Position numbers and translations under genes: made by a program. From positions 3,472,001 to 3,536,000 of the forward strand of contig NZ_CP080627.1 of the NCBI RefSeq assembly GCF_025917315.1: a stretch of DNA of 64,000 nucleotides, read 5' to 3'. Below are positions 7,066 to 15,899 of the stretch, in pieces; positions within the stretch are counted from its first letter, which is position 1, and the number at the start of each line of letters is the position of its first letter. The notes beneath the pieces were generated by a model that was not told the origin of the DNA, did not search any database, and worked only from the letters and a program-made list of their open reading frames with translations. This stretch comes from Halomonas qaidamensis (GTDB lineage: Bacteria > Pseudomonadota > Gammaproteobacteria > Pseudomonadales > Halomonadaceae).

Positions 7066-8403
7066 TCAGTTTTGAGTTTGAGCGCTAAGCATATTGAACT
7101 GCTGGGACAAATAGTCTGACGTCTGGTTCATTTGCGAGATCATTGAGTCCAACTGCCCAAACTGGGTTCTATATCGCGAGATAGTGCTATCAATCGATGA
7201 TTCAACGCGGGCAAAGCGATCATTTAGGCTTTCAATACGATTCTCAGCACTAGTCACTGCCGTGGTAATTAACCCATTAGTGTCTAGCATTTGCTCTATC
7301 GTGGTATCCACATTGCTCGCCAGCCCTGTCACACCTTCCCCACCCGCGAAAAATTCAGCTAGTTCGCCGCGATCATTGGAAATCACTTCGTTAAGCTGCT
7401 CTTCGTCAATACTAAGGGTACCGGTACGGGTTAGCGAAATACCCAGGTCTGACAACATAGCCAACTCACCGCCCTCACTTCCAGAAGCCAACACACTGCG
7501 TAGCGTGTTTTCCACTGAGCGGACAGCGGACTCACCGTTCAGCGCTCCTGATGTGCCGCCTTCAGCATCAAACGCCGTTAATGAGCCAATAGTGGATTTA
7601 AGCTCATTGAAGGCATCTACAAATTCAGTGACAGACTCACGAATAGTATCCTCATCGCGCTGGATAGTGATGGTACTGGTTGCGCCATCGCCTTCCTGCA
7701 GGCTAAGCGTCACACCTTCTATTGCTTCTTCCACTTGATTGGAAGCGCTGCTGATAGGAATACCATTCACATTAAACTGTGCATCCTGGCCAGCGTTGAA
7801 AATTTCGCCTTCAAGCGCCCCTCCCATTGTCAAACCAGTGATCGAGGCATCTTCGCCTGTTTCTGTTGAGCTAAGCGCCAGTCGGTAATCTGTGCCGTCA
7901 AAAATAATAGAGGCAGATACGCCAGCGTCAGCATTGGCATTAATCGTATCTCGTACAGCTTCTAAACTGCTGCCGGCTTCAATGGTCATCGAAATGGCAT
8001 CGCGCCCAGCAAAACTCAACTCAAGCGTCTGCTCCACTCCGGATAGCTCAGCCTGAGGATCAGTCACACGCGCTGACGCAAGGTTACCTGCAGTGGCAAG
8101 CTGGGTAACTTCAATATCATAACGCCCTGGCGTAGCCGAAGACGTGGAGGCCGCAGTAACTGCATCACCCTGCACATCAGTAGCCAAGCTATCAAACAAC
8201 TCAGGCTCGCTAAGCGCCTTGGCAGCATCTTGAAACTGCGACAATGCGCTTTGGAACTGGCCATAGCCAGAAATCCTTGTTTCCTGTGTTTTGATTTGCT
8301 GCTGTATAGGCTGGAGCTTACTACGCTCAGCTGATTCGAGCTGATCCAACAAGCCATTGAGATCAAGCCCTGAACCAACTCCGAGTGATGAAATGGAAGC
8401 CAT
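7066..8403 (-). CDS. fliD: Flagellar hook-associated protein 2 (filament cap), copy 2
   Basis: This 445-residue paralogue of the downstream fliD begins MASISSLGVGSGLDLNGLLD and ends DSMISQMNQTSDYLSQQFNM, matching both ends of the family. The two copies share the layout and many positions but differ clearly in the middle (about 100-300), where FliD surface loops lie. This copy is more acidic. No fliS or fliT follows in the window, so the chaperone genes must be elsewhere. A weaker sigma-28-like site lies upstream at 8482-8508. Confidence 0.92.
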   Translation of the reverse strand: MASISSLGVGSGLDLNGLLDQLESAERSKLQPIQQQIKTQETRISGYGQFQSALSQFQDAAKALSEPELFDSLATDVQGDAVTAASTSSATPGRYDIEVTQLATAGNLASARVTDPQAELSGVEQTLELSFAGRDAISMTIEAGSSLEAVRDTINANADAGVSASIIFDGTDYRLALSSTETGEDASITGLTMGGALEGEIFNAGQDAQFNVNGIPISSASNQVEEAIEGVTLSLQEGDGATSTITIQRDEDTIRESVTEFVDAFNELKSTIGSLTAFDAEGGTSGALNGESAVRSVENTLRSVLASGSEGGELAMLSDLGISLTRTGTLSIDEEQLNEVISNDRGELAEFFAGGEGVTGLASNVDTTIEQMLDTNGLITTAVTSAENRIESLNDRFARVESSIDSTISRYRTQFGQLDSMISQMNQTSDYLSQQFNMLSAQTQN

Positions 8404-8481
8404 AAGTTACTGCCCTTTTTTAAAAAAACGCCCAACATGCTGGCGCTGCTCATACGTAAGAATGTGGTTTATTATTTAATA

Positions 8482-8508
8482 CTATCGACCATTAAAGCCC
8501 AGACTTGA
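8482..8508 (-). promoter_or_regulatory. Probable sigma-28 promoter of fliD copy 2
   Basis: On the minus strand TCAAGTCT, 11 bases, GTCGATAG. It matches the sigma-28 consensus at about twelve of sixteen positions with exact spacing, weaker than the other three flagellar promoters in this window. Confidence 0.6.
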
Positions 8509-8712
8509 GCTTATTTGGCTTTTTTTACGTACTAAAAAGTAATTAATTGTAAAAGATGACGCCTTTATAAAACTCAAAAAGGCATAAACCCATCCATTGG
8601 GATTAACGCTTTTCTGCCTGTTCTCTAGTGACTTACATCGTGAATTAACTGGATGACAAGAACATGTCAGGAAAAGGTCAGCGGTTGCGTTGGCACTAAC
8701 GAATTATAGACC

Positions 8713-8741
8713 TTGGTCTAATATCCGCATTGCTTTATAAT
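8713..8741 (+). promoter_or_regulatory. Sigma-70 promoter of the 109-residue gene
   Basis: TTGGTC and TATAAT are separated by 17 bases. The -35 lies in a small palindrome (AGACC-TT-GGTCT, 8708-8719) that could be an operator. Transcription would start near 8748, 40 bases before the ATG. Confidence 0.65.
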
Positions 8742-8787
8742 GCACTGCAACAAGCCCATTTTGGGGCCGTTTGCAGGAGAACGACTT

Positions 8788-9117
8788 ATGACTCCCGAGG
8801 TGTCACACCCAGCCTCTACCATCGCGTCTGCCACGTATCATGTGCAGCGTAGCCTACGTCACTGCCTTTCTACCGTTGCCGAGCTGCTTTATGACAACGG
8901 CCATGTACTCGAAACCATAACGCTGCCCCAGCGTGGCCTTACTCGGCGCGAATTAGTTGATTTAAATAGCCACTGCGCCAGCTGGAAAACCTGTCAGCGA
9001 GTGCTTGAAGAGAGCGGCGCCGCTGAACTTAACGACTATGGCCGCTTTGTGCTAACCCCCATGGGGCGCGAGATGATGTTTGATATGTTCGGCCAGGGTG
9101 CCGCTGACTGCGCTTGA
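8788..9117 (+). CDS. Hypothetical small protein, winged-helix-like
   Basis: The 109-residue protein is not a family I can name. The ATG at 8788 was chosen because AGGAG sits 8 bases upstream; an earlier in-frame ATG (8740) overlaps the -10 box. There is no signal peptide or membrane segment. The C-terminal half (LTRRELVDLNSH...CQRVLEESGAAELNDYGRFV...MGRE) has the helix-helix-hairpin rhythm of a winged-helix domain, so a DNA-binding or regulatory role is possible. It has a good promoter and a strong terminator (9199-9235) and is therefore a stand-alone unit. Confidence 0.6.
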   Translation: MTPEVSHPASTIASATYHVQRSLRHCLSTVAELLYDNGHVLETITLPQRGLTRRELVDLNSHCASWKTCQRVLEESGAAELNDYGRFVLTPMGREMMFDMFGQGAADCA

Positions 9118-9158
9118 TCGCGCTCGCGTTACCAACGTTCTATCGATAAACACCTCTT

Positions 9159-9200
9159 ATCGTTAAAACCAAATCGTTAAAACCAAATCGTTAAAACCAA
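9159..9200. repeat. Three perfect 14-bp tandem repeats
   Basis: ATCGTTAAAACCAA occurs three times without mismatch between the stop at 9117 and the following terminator. Perfect identity suggests recent slippage. No function is apparent. Confidence 0.85.
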
Positions 9201-9235
9201 GGCGCCCGCACACCGTAAGGATGTGCGGGCGCCTT
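9199..9235. terminator. Strong GC-rich terminator hairpin between convergent genes
   Basis: AAGGCGCCCGCACA pairs with TGTGCGGGCGCCTT, a 14-bp stem with a nine-base loop. T-rich stretches on both sides are modest (GCGTTT on plus, GGTTTTAACG on minus), so it may serve both the plus-strand gene ending at 9117 and the minus-strand peptide gene ending at 9271. Confidence 0.75.
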
Positions 9236-9270
9236 GCGTTTGGCGTGCTGGCCTCACATTCAGCCGTTTA

Positions 9271-9345
9271 TTAGCGCAGTCCAAGCAACGAAAGAATAAA
9301 CAGCACGACAACGATCAGGCCAATAATATAAATAATGTTACGCAT
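9271..9345 (-). CDS. 24-residue single-pass membrane peptide
   Basis: The frame reads MRNIIYIIGLIVVVLFILSL plus LGLR. It is one hydrophobic helix with a positively charged residue near each end. A textbook AAGGAG site lies 6 bases before the ATG, which is the main evidence that it is translated. It is below the size normally reported by gene finders. Similar tiny helices are annotated as hypothetical in related genomes. A role as a stress or membrane-associated peptide is possible but not shown. Confidence 0.65.
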   Translation of the reverse strand: MRNIIYIIGLIVVVLFILSLLGLR

Positions 9346-9681
9346 AACGGCACTCCTTGCTTTTTGCGTTTGAGGCTTTCACTTTTCAAGCTTTAGGTTT
9401 CAAAGAAGGCAACAGAATGCTTACCTTTGAAATAACACCCCAAGCCTAGCAGTGATTGGTTATGTTTGCGTACTTTAGCCACAGCTGGCGTTTACTGAGA
9501 TTTATTGAACCTACCGCCGCTTGTTTCCTCAAACGTTACTCTTGTAAGAAAGTTGCAAGAGATACAGGCGTTAGAAATAGACCTTAGACATGGTCCTTGT
9601 AAAAAGCCTGTTTACTTATCTTTTCTCTATCCTCTCTTCTCCGCCAAATTCAAGGCCAAGCTTGATGCCAAAGGGGCTGCA
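9346..9681. other. Gap without a recognisable gene
   Basis: The region between the divergent 24-residue peptide gene and the serine hydrolase gene has stop codons in all frames at short intervals or frames without ribosome sites. An in-frame extension of the hydrolase reaches back to 9505, but it lacks a ribosome site and would bury the signal peptide. No clear promoter could be singled out. Confidence 0.5.
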
Positions 9682-10683
9682 ATGCGCGCTACTGCTTTTC
9701 CTTTACTGTTTGTTTTTACGATGGTTTCGTTGCTGCCTGCACTTGCCGTTGCAAGCCAGCCATCAGCCAGCACGCTACAAGCGCTTGACCAAAAAGCGGG
9801 TGAGCTACGCCGTGTGCATACGGTGGTGGTGGCTTATCAGGGCGATATTGTTCACGAGCGACATCAAGGCGGGCCTGGGCCTTCCACCCCCGCTAACATC
9901 AAATCGCTTTCAAAAACCGTATTGGCAGCCATTACCGGTGCGGCCATTGAAGACGGCATTATTGCATCTACCGAGCAGCCGTTGGCGGAGCTGTTAAGCC
10001 AACTGCCTAGCGGCGTTGACCCACGGGTGAATGATATTACCGTGGCGCATCTGCTTGCTTTACAAGCAGGCCTAGAGCGGACATCGGGCAGTAACTATGG
10101 TGCCTGGGTCGCCAGTAACCACTGGGTGAACGATGCGCTCACCCGCCCGTTTGTGGATGAACCCGGTGGGCGCATGCTCTACTCCACTGGCACTAGCCAT
10201 TTGCTCTCTGCCGCGCTTACCCAGGCGAGTGGTGAAAGTACCTACGCCCTTGCCCAGCGCTTGCTTGGCGAGCCGCTGGACATCGCGATTCCTGCCTGGC
10301 CACAAGACCCGCAAGGTATTTACTTTGGCGGCAACGATATGCAGCTTTCCCCAAGAGCGCTCGTCGAAATCGGCGAGCTTTATCGCAATGACGGCATGGT
10401 GGATGGCAGGCGAGTATTACCAGAAGGCTGGGTAGAGGCATCGTGGACGCCAAGAGGCCAATCGCCCTGGACAGGCGATGGATACGGCTACGGCTGGTTT
10501 GTCACCAGCTTGGCGCAGGAGCCGGTTATGTACGGGCGTGGATACGGCGGGCAAGCGCTTTATGTGATTCCTGAGCGGGAGATGACCGTTGTGATCACCT
10601 CCGACCCAACGCCGCCTTCGCCCGGCGGGCAATTTCAGCAGCAGCTCAACCAGTTAGTGGTGGGCCTGCTGGAAGGTGAATAG
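9682..10683 (+). CDS. Exported serine hydrolase, class C beta-lactamase / esterase family
   Basis: The 333-residue protein starts at the ATG at 9682, which gives a clean signal peptide (MRATAFPLLFVFTMVSLLPA, cut near ALAVASQ). The active-site SxxK is S75-L-S-K78. Y167-S-T-G170 takes the place of the usual YxN, a loose variant, and a GYGG block lies near the C-terminus where HTG or HGG is expected. The family includes beta-lactamases, penicillin-binding esterases and D-amino-acid peptidases. The altered second and third motifs argue against a true beta-lactamase. It probably acts in the periplasm on an ester or a peptide. Confidence 0.8.
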   Translation: MRATAFPLLFVFTMVSLLPALAVASQPSASTLQALDQKAGELRRVHTVVVAYQGDIVHERHQGGPGPSTPANIKSLSKTVLAAITGAAIEDGIIASTEQPLAELLSQLPSGVDPRVNDITVAHLLALQAGLERTSGSNYGAWVASNHWVNDALTRPFVDEPGGRMLYSTGTSHLLSAALTQASGESTYALAQRLLGEPLDIAIPAWPQDPQGIYFGGNDMQLSPRALVEIGELYRNDGMVDGRRVLPEGWVEASWTPRGQSPWTGDGYGYGWFVTSLAQEPVMYGRGYGGQALYVIPEREMTVVITSDPTPPSPGGQFQQQLNQLVVGLLEGE

Positions 10684-10698
10684 TGAGACGCCGTGCCT

Positions 10699-11322
10699 CT
10701 ACTCTCCCTTATGCCCTAGGCTCATAAGATAAAGCGCTGCGGCAAGCGCCAGCACCGAAAGCGCGAGGTAAATGGCTTCCAGCGGCGTACTAAAACGGAT
10801 ATCTACCACGGCGCGGAAAAACTCAATAATCACCGCCAGTATCACCACGCGGGCAATTTTATCCTTGAGCTGATCCAGCGAGCCGACGTTAAAGGGGTGT
10901 GTGGGATAGCGCACTTCCGCCTGGTCGATACGGGAAACAAACAGCCGATAGATACCTAGCCCGAAGATTAGCAGCACAATCGCGATTAAATACACATCAA
11001 CGGCGATGATGATGTCTGGCACCAGGGTGTCGTGGATATCTATAGAGCTATCAACGAGGTAGTAGCTCAGTACGTCGCCTACTACGGTTAAAATATCCAG
11101 CGTGCCGACGATAAATAGCATCAGTGAGCCTAGTAGGCTTGGCACTACCGCCAACATTACTAAAAAGCGCGAATTCCAAAGCGCTGTTTCAATTCGCCGC
11201 TCCCAAGGTGACTGTTCATGCGGCGCTTTAGGTGCTGGTGGCGAAGCTGAATGTGTCTGGGATGAATGCACCTGGGATGAGTGTGGCGATGATGGCGATT
11301 CAGACGGTACTGGATCAGACAT
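10699..11322 (-). CDS. YqhA family (UPF0114) inner-membrane protein
   Basis: This 207-residue protein has a Ser/Pro/His-rich cytoplasmic head (1-40) not found in E. coli YqhA. Membrane segments follow near 50-75, 98-125, 155-170 and 182-203. The blocks WNSRFLVMLAVVPSLLGSLM and LDQLKDKIARVVILAVIIEF match the family. The function of YqhA is unknown; it is distantly like a channel. A GGAG site lies about 12 bases before the ATG. The gene is downstream of exoD, same strand, 65 bases apart, and probably cotranscribed with it and the terB-like gene. Confidence 0.8.
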   Translation of the reverse strand: MSDPVPSESPSSPHSSQVHSSQTHSASPPAPKAPHEQSPWERRIETALWNSRFLVMLAVVPSLLGSLMLFIVGTLDILTVVGDVLSYYLVDSSIDIHDTLVPDIIIAVDVYLIAIVLLIFGLGIYRLFVSRIDQAEVRYPTHPFNVGSLDQLKDKIARVVILAVIIEFFRAVVDIRFSTPLEAIYLALSVLALAAALYLMSLGHKGE

Positions 11323-11387
11323 AGTGCGTGCTTACTCCTGCAAAAAAGTCGCCGGTTTAGACGACATTAGGATGATAGTATTCACAC

Positions 11388-12032
11388 TTATAGCACGTTG
11401 ATCAGCACCACCGTAAACGTCACCCCAGTCAGTAGAAAACCCAGCGAGAGCATGATGCCATCGCGGGCCACTAAGCCTAATCCAAACAGGGTAAGTGCCA
11501 GGCCTGCGCCGTTGGCGCTAAACGGAATAAACTCCATCGGCGGCATGGCTAACGCAATGAGTAAGCACATCACCGCGGTCACGCGTATGCCGATATAGCC
11601 GGTCATCCACGCTAAACGTACACCTAACAAGCTATCGACCCATTTAGCGGGCTTTTTCATATAGCGAATGGCTTTATCGAATTTTTCCCGTGAAATCGAG
11701 CGTTTTGTCAGCCATTTAGGTAACCAAAAAGTTTCTCTGCCGATTAATAGCTGAACAGACGTGAGCACTACCAGCACCGCCATCAGTGTTGGCATACCAG
11801 GAATATCACCAATGATGGGAGCGAGCGTAATTAGCCCGGCGACCAGCAACAGTGGCCCAAATGAACGCCTGCCTACCGCGTGAACCACGTCGTCTACGCT
11901 TACCTTGGCTTTTTCACGCTCCATTCGTTCCATGGTATTAATTAATTCGGTTAAGTTCGATGCATCCTGCATATCACTCATTGGCGTCTCGGCGCTCCCT
12001 TCCTGTGGTTTAGCGTCTGTCCTGTGGGGCAC
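11388..12032 (-). CDS. ExoD-family membrane protein
   Basis: This 214-residue protein has about five membrane segments and the ExoD core GRRSFGPLLLVAGLITLAPI then GDIPGMPTLMAVLVVLTSVQ. ExoD in rhizobia affects exopolysaccharide production and alkali tolerance; the biochemical role is unknown. The open frame can begin at a GTG at 12032, two bases after the upstream gene. The ATG at 11981 (MSDMQDASNL) is an alternative and starts just before the conserved region, with a purine-rich AGGAAGGGAG upstream. I cannot decide between them. Confidence 0.82.
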   Translation of the reverse strand: MPHRTDAKPQEGSAETPMSDMQDASNLTELINTMERMEREKAKVSVDDVVHAVGRRSFGPLLLVAGLITLAPIIGDIPGMPTLMAVLVVLTSVQLLIGRETFWLPKWLTKRSISREKFDKAIRYMKKPAKWVDSLLGVRLAWMTGYIGIRVTAVMCLLIALAMPPMEFIPFSANGAGLALTLFGLGLVARDGIMLSLGFLLTGVTFTVVLINVL

Positions 12033-12034
12033 TA

Positions 12035-12487
12035 TTAAGTCTGGGGTGTGCTTTCAAGCTTGCTGCGAATAAAGTCGCTATGGCTGACGTGTAAAAGGTC
12101 TGCCAGCCGCCGGATACGATGCTCTTCGAGCGGGTCGACGCTGCCATCGGCCCAGGCAAGCTGCCACATTAACGCGACTAGCTCATAACGCTGCTCATAA
12201 CCGTAGTGCTCTTTTATCAGGCTGACAAACTGGTAATGATCGACGGCATCATCCACTTCGGCTTCCGCTAACGTCATTAACTCGTTAACGTCACTTTCAC
12301 TTAAGTGGTAGCGGTTAATGAGCATCTGCTTGAGTGCGGCGCGTTCAGCATCGCTTTGATCATAGTCGGCACGCATGACTTCACACAGCAGTGCCGCCGT
12401 TGCGAGTTCTAGCGTCAGGGTTTGGTTATCGCGCTGTTCAGGTTCTGCCAGCGCGCGTTGGAAGAAACTGCTAATAGCATCCAGCAC
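12035..12487 (-). CDS. TerB-like (tellurite resistance B family) protein
   Basis: This 150-residue all-helical cytoplasmic protein has the TerB signature of two mirrored halves with acidic metal-binding helices: MRADYDQSDAERAALKQML in the first half and WADGSVDPLEEHRIRRLADL in the second. TerB domains bind Ca2+ or other divalent ions and often accompany membrane or stress systems. No terZ, terC or terD genes are present, so a direct role in tellurite resistance is not implied. It heads a likely three-gene minus-strand unit with exoD and yqhA. Confidence 0.82.
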   Translation of the reverse strand: MLDAISSFFQRALAEPEQRDNQTLTLELATAALLCEVMRADYDQSDAERAALKQMLINRYHLSESDVNELMTLAEAEVDDAVDHYQFVSLIKEHYGYEQRYELVALMWQLAWADGSVDPLEEHRIRRLADLLHVSHSDFIRSKLESTPQT

Positions 12488-12578
12488 GGCATCTCTCCTG
12501 TTATTGAGTCCCTTTGTTCGACTAGCGTTGCGGCACTTAGTGCCCTTTGAGCCTAGGCGCCTACCAGCGCCTTACACC

Positions 12579-13592
12579 TCACTCTTTACGCTTTGCTAAC
12601 TGCTCTTTTAGCTGCTTGGGCACTTGCTTGATAATCAAGCGGTCCTGGTGTTCATCGTACTCGATGCTGGAACCAAGCAGGTGGGAATCAAAACTGATCG
12701 ACACTCCCCCAGCGCGCCCGGTAAAACGGCGAAATTGACTGATGGTGCGCTTATCTGGCGGGATCTCCGGTGAAAGGCCGTAGTCTGCATTGCGGATATG
12801 GTCGTAAAACGCTTTGGGCTGTTTTTCGTCTACCAAGCCTGAAAGCTCTTCTAGCGTCATTGGCTCGCCACGGCGCAGCTGCTCGTTGGCGTAATCCACC
12901 AGGGTGTCGGTTTTTTCTCGGCTGGCTTCGTCGTCGTAGTCCTCTTTTTCAACGTAATCACTGAAGGCTTTCAGCAGCGTACGGGTTTCGGCGGGGGCAT
13001 CTATGCCCTCTTCCATTCCCAACAGCGCTATCAAGCCATCGGCGAGCTTTTTGCCACCGCGATCTTTTAAAAACGATACGTACTGCGCGCTTTCAGAATC
13101 GCTCTGCCACTGGGTCAGGTTTACCCGTGCCGCCAAGGTAAGCTGGCTGGTATTCAGCTGCGCGGCGGGCACTGCTTGGTGCTCTGCGTTAATGCCAATC
13201 CCTTCCCGCTGATGAACTAGGCCTAGAAACAGCGTCTCGGTATCGCCTTGGCGTAAGTGAGCAAACACCAAGTAGCCGCTCACCGAAAGCTGCTCTTGCA
13301 GCGTTTGCGCAAGACGTTCGGCAATAGCAATCGAAAGCTGGGTGAAATCCTGCTCTTCGGCCATGTACGCCCGCAGCCAAGCCACCAGCGGCCCAGCCTG
13401 CTCGCCCTGCTCAGCAAACCGCCCCCACCCTTTGGCTTTGGTGTTGTAGGTATCGTTTAACGAATTCACCAGGCTTGCCATCACGGGGTCTTCGTTGGCC
13501 GCAGGCGTTGACGCCGGTGCCGCCGTGACGGTTAAGCGCTCGCCATCTAGCGATGGATCAAGGCGGTGCACAATACTTTGCAGTAGCGGCAT
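12579..13592 (-). CDS. yejK: Nucleoid-associated protein YejK / NdpA
   Basis: The 337-residue length is that of the family. Conserved blocks include YVSFLKDRGGKKLADGLIAL in the middle and FRRFTGRAGGVSISFDSHLL near the C-terminus. YejK binds the nucleoid, and in E. coli it interacts with topoisomerase IV and gyrase. The gene stands alone on the minus strand, with TACTCC-like (GGAG on minus) sequence before the ATG. A run of degenerate repeats lies upstream. Confidence 0.88.
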   Translation of the reverse strand: MPLLQSIVHRLDPSLDGERLTVTAAPASTPAANEDPVMASLVNSLNDTYNTKAKGWGRFAEQGEQAGPLVAWLRAYMAEEQDFTQLSIAIAERLAQTLQEQLSVSGYLVFAHLRQGDTETLFLGLVHQREGIGINAEHQAVPAAQLNTSQLTLAARVNLTQWQSDSESAQYVSFLKDRGGKKLADGLIALLGMEEGIDAPAETRTLLKAFSDYVEKEDYDDEASREKTDTLVDYANEQLRRGEPMTLEELSGLVDEKQPKAFYDHIRNADYGLSPEIPPDKRTISQFRRFTGRAGGVSISFDSHLLGSSIEYDEHQDRLIIKQVPKQLKEQLAKRKE

Positions 13593-13615
13593 AAGCAGGA
13601 GTTACCTTTTTTCTA

Positions 13616-13715
13616 AAAACGATTTATCTAAGAACGAATTATCTAAAAACGCGGTTTAGCTAGGAAAGCGATTTAGCCAAGAACGCGATTTAGCTAAGAG
13701 CGCGGTTTAACCAAG
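13616..13715. repeat. Degenerate tandem repeat, about six units of 14-18 bp
   Basis: The consensus unit is AACGCGATTTAGCTAAG, with variants differing at a few positions. It fills most of the gap between yejK and the ABC permease gene. It has no hairpin or T-run of a terminator and no coding frame. It could be a slippage product or a protein-binding array; nothing decides this. Confidence 0.7.
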
Positions 13716-13786
13716 AACGGTTGATTAAAACAATTCATCATCAGCGCGGTGTTGGCAAAGAACCGCTTAACAGGCAATCAGCGCAT

Positions 13787-14548
13787 TTAGGGCTTTAAGC
13801 GATAACCGGTGCGGAAAATCCAGGCAATAGTGGCAAGGCTGGCGGCTAGGAAGAGCAGAATCATCGCCACGCTGGCCGCTAAGCTGACATCGCTAATGCC
13901 GTAAAAGCTCCAACGAAACCCGCTGACCAAGTAGACCACAGGGTTAGCCAGGGTGACGGTTTGCCAGAACGGCGGCAGCATATCGATGGAGTAAAAGCTG
14001 CCGCCCAAAAACGTCAGCGGGGTGATGATTAACAGTGGCACCAGCTGCAGCTTGTCGAACCCATCCGCCCAGATACCGATGATAAAGCCTAGCAGGCTGA
14101 AGGTGACGGCAGTAAGCACCAGGAAGGTCAGCATCCAAATCGGATGGGCAATCTCTAACGGCACAAAAAAGTTAGAGGTCAGCAGGATAATCAGCCCCAG
14201 CAGGATCGACTTCGAAGCAGCCGCGCCCACATAGCCCACCACCACTTCTAAATAAGAGATAGGCGCGGATAGGATTTCGTAAATGCTGCCGGAAAACTTC
14301 GGGAAGAAAATTCCAAACGAGGCGTTAGAGACACTCTGGGTCAGCAGCATCAGCATAATCAGGCCGGGCACAATAAAGGCACCGTAGCTGACCCCGTTAA
14401 TCTCGCTGATGCGTGAACCAATCGCCGCGCCAAACACCACAAAGTAGAGCGAGGTAGAAATTACCGGCGACACAATGCTTTGCAGCAAGGTGCGGCGGGT
14501 GCGCGCCATTTCCGCCATATAAATGGCGCGAACGGGATAGAGGTTCAT
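13787..14548 (-). CDS. ABC-2 type transporter permease, YadH-like
   Basis: This 253-residue protein has six membrane segments and the ABC-2 pattern: [20 protein letters not shown] near the N-terminus, and [20 protein letters not shown] with LPPFWQ in the last third, as in YadH and NodJ. It forms an exporter with the ATPase encoded just upstream; start and stop codons overlap as ATGA. The substrate is unknown. Members of this group export drugs, polysaccharides or haem-related compounds. Confidence 0.9.
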   Translation of the reverse strand: MNLYPVRAIYMAEMARTRRTLLQSIVSPVISTSLYFVVFGAAIGSRISEINGVSYGAFIVPGLIMLMLLTQSVSNASFGIFFPKFSGSIYEILSAPISYLEVVVGYVGAAASKSILLGLIILLTSNFFVPLEIAHPIWMLTFLVLTAVTFSLLGFIIGIWADGFDKLQLVPLLIITPLTFLGGSFYSIDMLPPFWQTVTLANPVVYLVSGFRWSFYGISDVSLAASVAMILLFLAASLATIAWIFRTGYRLKP

Positions 14549-15480
14549 GAGCGCTCCTTTACCAAGTCAACGAAGATATCTTCCAGCGAGCTTTGTCGGG
14601 TATGCAGGTCTTTAAAGCCAATGCCGGCCTTTTCCAACTGTGTGAGCAGCGCAGAAATACCGCGCCCCTCCTCTTCCTGGCGACCGTCGTAGGTGTACAC
14701 CAGCTCATAGCCGTCGGCGGTTAGGCTCAGCTCGTCTTGCTCAAGCGCGGCGGGAAGTACGGTAAGCGGCGTGTGCAGCTGAAGCGTCAGTTGCTTGCTG
14801 CCAAGCTTGTTCATCAGCGCTGCTTTCTCTTCTACCAATACAATCTCACCGCGATTGATGACGCCAATGCGGTCAGCCATCTCTTCGGCTTCTTCAATGT
14901 AATGGGTGGTGAGAATAATCGTGACACCGTTATCGCGCAGCCCGCGTACCACGTTCCACATATCACGGCGTAGCTCGACATCTACCCCAGCAGTTGGCTC
15001 ATCCAGAAATAGAATGCGCGGCTCATGAGAGAGCGCTTTGGCAATCAAGACGCGGCGCTTCATACCGCCTGAAAGCGTCATCAAACGATTGTTGCGTTTA
15101 TCCCACAAGGCTAGCGACTTAAGCACTTTCTCAATATGCGCTGGGTTCGGCGACTTGCCAAACAAACCTCGGCTAAAACTGACGGTGTTCCATACTGTTT
15201 CAAAGGCTTCGTTGGTCAGTTCTTGCGGCACAAGGCCAATAAGCTCACGGGCCTGGCGATAGTGGCTAACGTTATCGTAGCCATCGACGACCACATGGCC
15301 TTGGGATGGGTTTACCAGCCCGCACACCACGCTGATTAAGGTGGTTTTACCCGCCCCGTTGGGGCCAAGCAGGGCAAAAATCTCACCGCGTTGAATAGTT
15401 AAATCCACACGGGTAAGGGCTTGAAAGCCACCTTCGTAGGTTTTGTTCAAGCCTTCAATAGTAATAATGGGATCGTTCAA
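14545..15480 (-). CDS. ABC transporter ATP-binding protein, YadG-like
   Basis: I place the start at a TTG (15478-15480) with GAGGAG 6 bases upstream. This gives 311 residues, the usual size. An ATG farther upstream would add 32 residues that overlap the end of the prolyl isomerase gene and match nothing. Walker A is GPNGAGKTT near residue 40, the signature is LSGGMKRRV, and Walker B is [12 protein letters not shown]. The C-terminal 80 residues are the YadG-type extension. It powers the permease encoded by the overlapping downstream gene. Confidence 0.9.
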   Translation of the reverse strand: MNDPIITIEGLNKTYEGGFQALTRVDLTIQRGEIFALLGPNGAGKTTLISVVCGLVNPSQGHVVVDGYDNVSHYRQARELIGLVPQELTNEAFETVWNTVSFSRGLFGKSPNPAHIEKVLKSLALWDKRNNRLMTLSGGMKRRVLIAKALSHEPRILFLDEPTAGVDVELRRDMWNVVRGLRDNGVTIILTTHYIEEAEEMADRIGVINRGEIVLVEEKAALMNKLGSKQLTLQLHTPLTVLPAALEQDELSLTADGYELVYTYDGRQEEEGRGISALLTQLEKAGIGFKDLHTRQSSLEDIFVDLVKERS

Positions 15481-15538
15481 GGCGTGCTCCTCACACCGCG
15501 ACAGTTGTGCCGCGGTGCTTAACGGATGTTCGGCGCCA

Positions 15539-15817
15539 TTAACTGCGGCTGGTGATTTCCAACAGGTGGTAACCAAACTGGGTTTGTACTGGGCCGTGTA
15601 CTTTGTTCAGGTCACCGCTGAAAACGACCTTGTCGAATTCCGGTACCATTTGGCCGGGGCCAAAGCTACCCAGGTCGCCGCCTTGACGGCCAGATGGGCA
15701 GCTAGAGTGCTGCTTAGCCACTTCTGCGAAGTCACGACCGTTTTCGATCTCTTGTTTCAGTGCGTTGCACTGCTCTTCACTGCTTACCAAAATATGACGG
15801 GCGCTGGCGCGTGCCAT
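15539..15817 (-). CDS. ppiC: Parvulin-type peptidyl-prolyl cis-trans isomerase
   Basis: The 92-residue single-domain parvulin starts at the ATG at 15817, where AAGGAG lies 7 bases upstream; an earlier ATG would add a nine-residue tail with no ribosome site. Conserved blocks are [30 protein letters not shown] and the C-terminal GYHLLEI. No signal peptide is present, so it is cytoplasmic like E. coli PpiC. It sits 58 bases upstream of the YadGH-like genes and may be cotranscribed with them. Confidence 0.92.
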   Translation of the reverse strand: MARASARHILVSSEEQCNALKQEIENGRDFAEVAKQHSSCPSGRQGGDLGSFGPGQMVPEFDKVVFSGDLNKVHGPVQTQFGYHLLEITSRS

Positions 15818-15899
15818 AACAAGCTCCTTATTTAAAAGCCCCAAAGCGGCGTATCAGTTTATCATGCTGGTACAGAGTTAGGCGCTAGCGTTAGCTTGA

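Larger units (their letters stand above)
8404..8787. other. Intergenic region with divergent promoters
   Basis: The gap separates fliD copy 2 (minus) from a small plus-strand gene. It is AT-rich near 8520-8600. The minus side holds a sigma-28-like site (8482-8508). The plus side holds a sigma-70 promoter (8713-8741). No further open frame with a ribosome site was seen. Confidence 0.6.

Noticed and set aside
12035..12487. Tellurite resistance locus
   Set aside because: Only a TerB-like protein is present, without terZ, terC, terD or terE, so the resistance role is not supported.
15481..15576. A longer N-terminus for the YadG-like ATPase
   Set aside because: The extension overlaps the end of the prolyl isomerase gene, has no family similarity, and a TTG with an ideal ribosome site lies just before the conserved domain.
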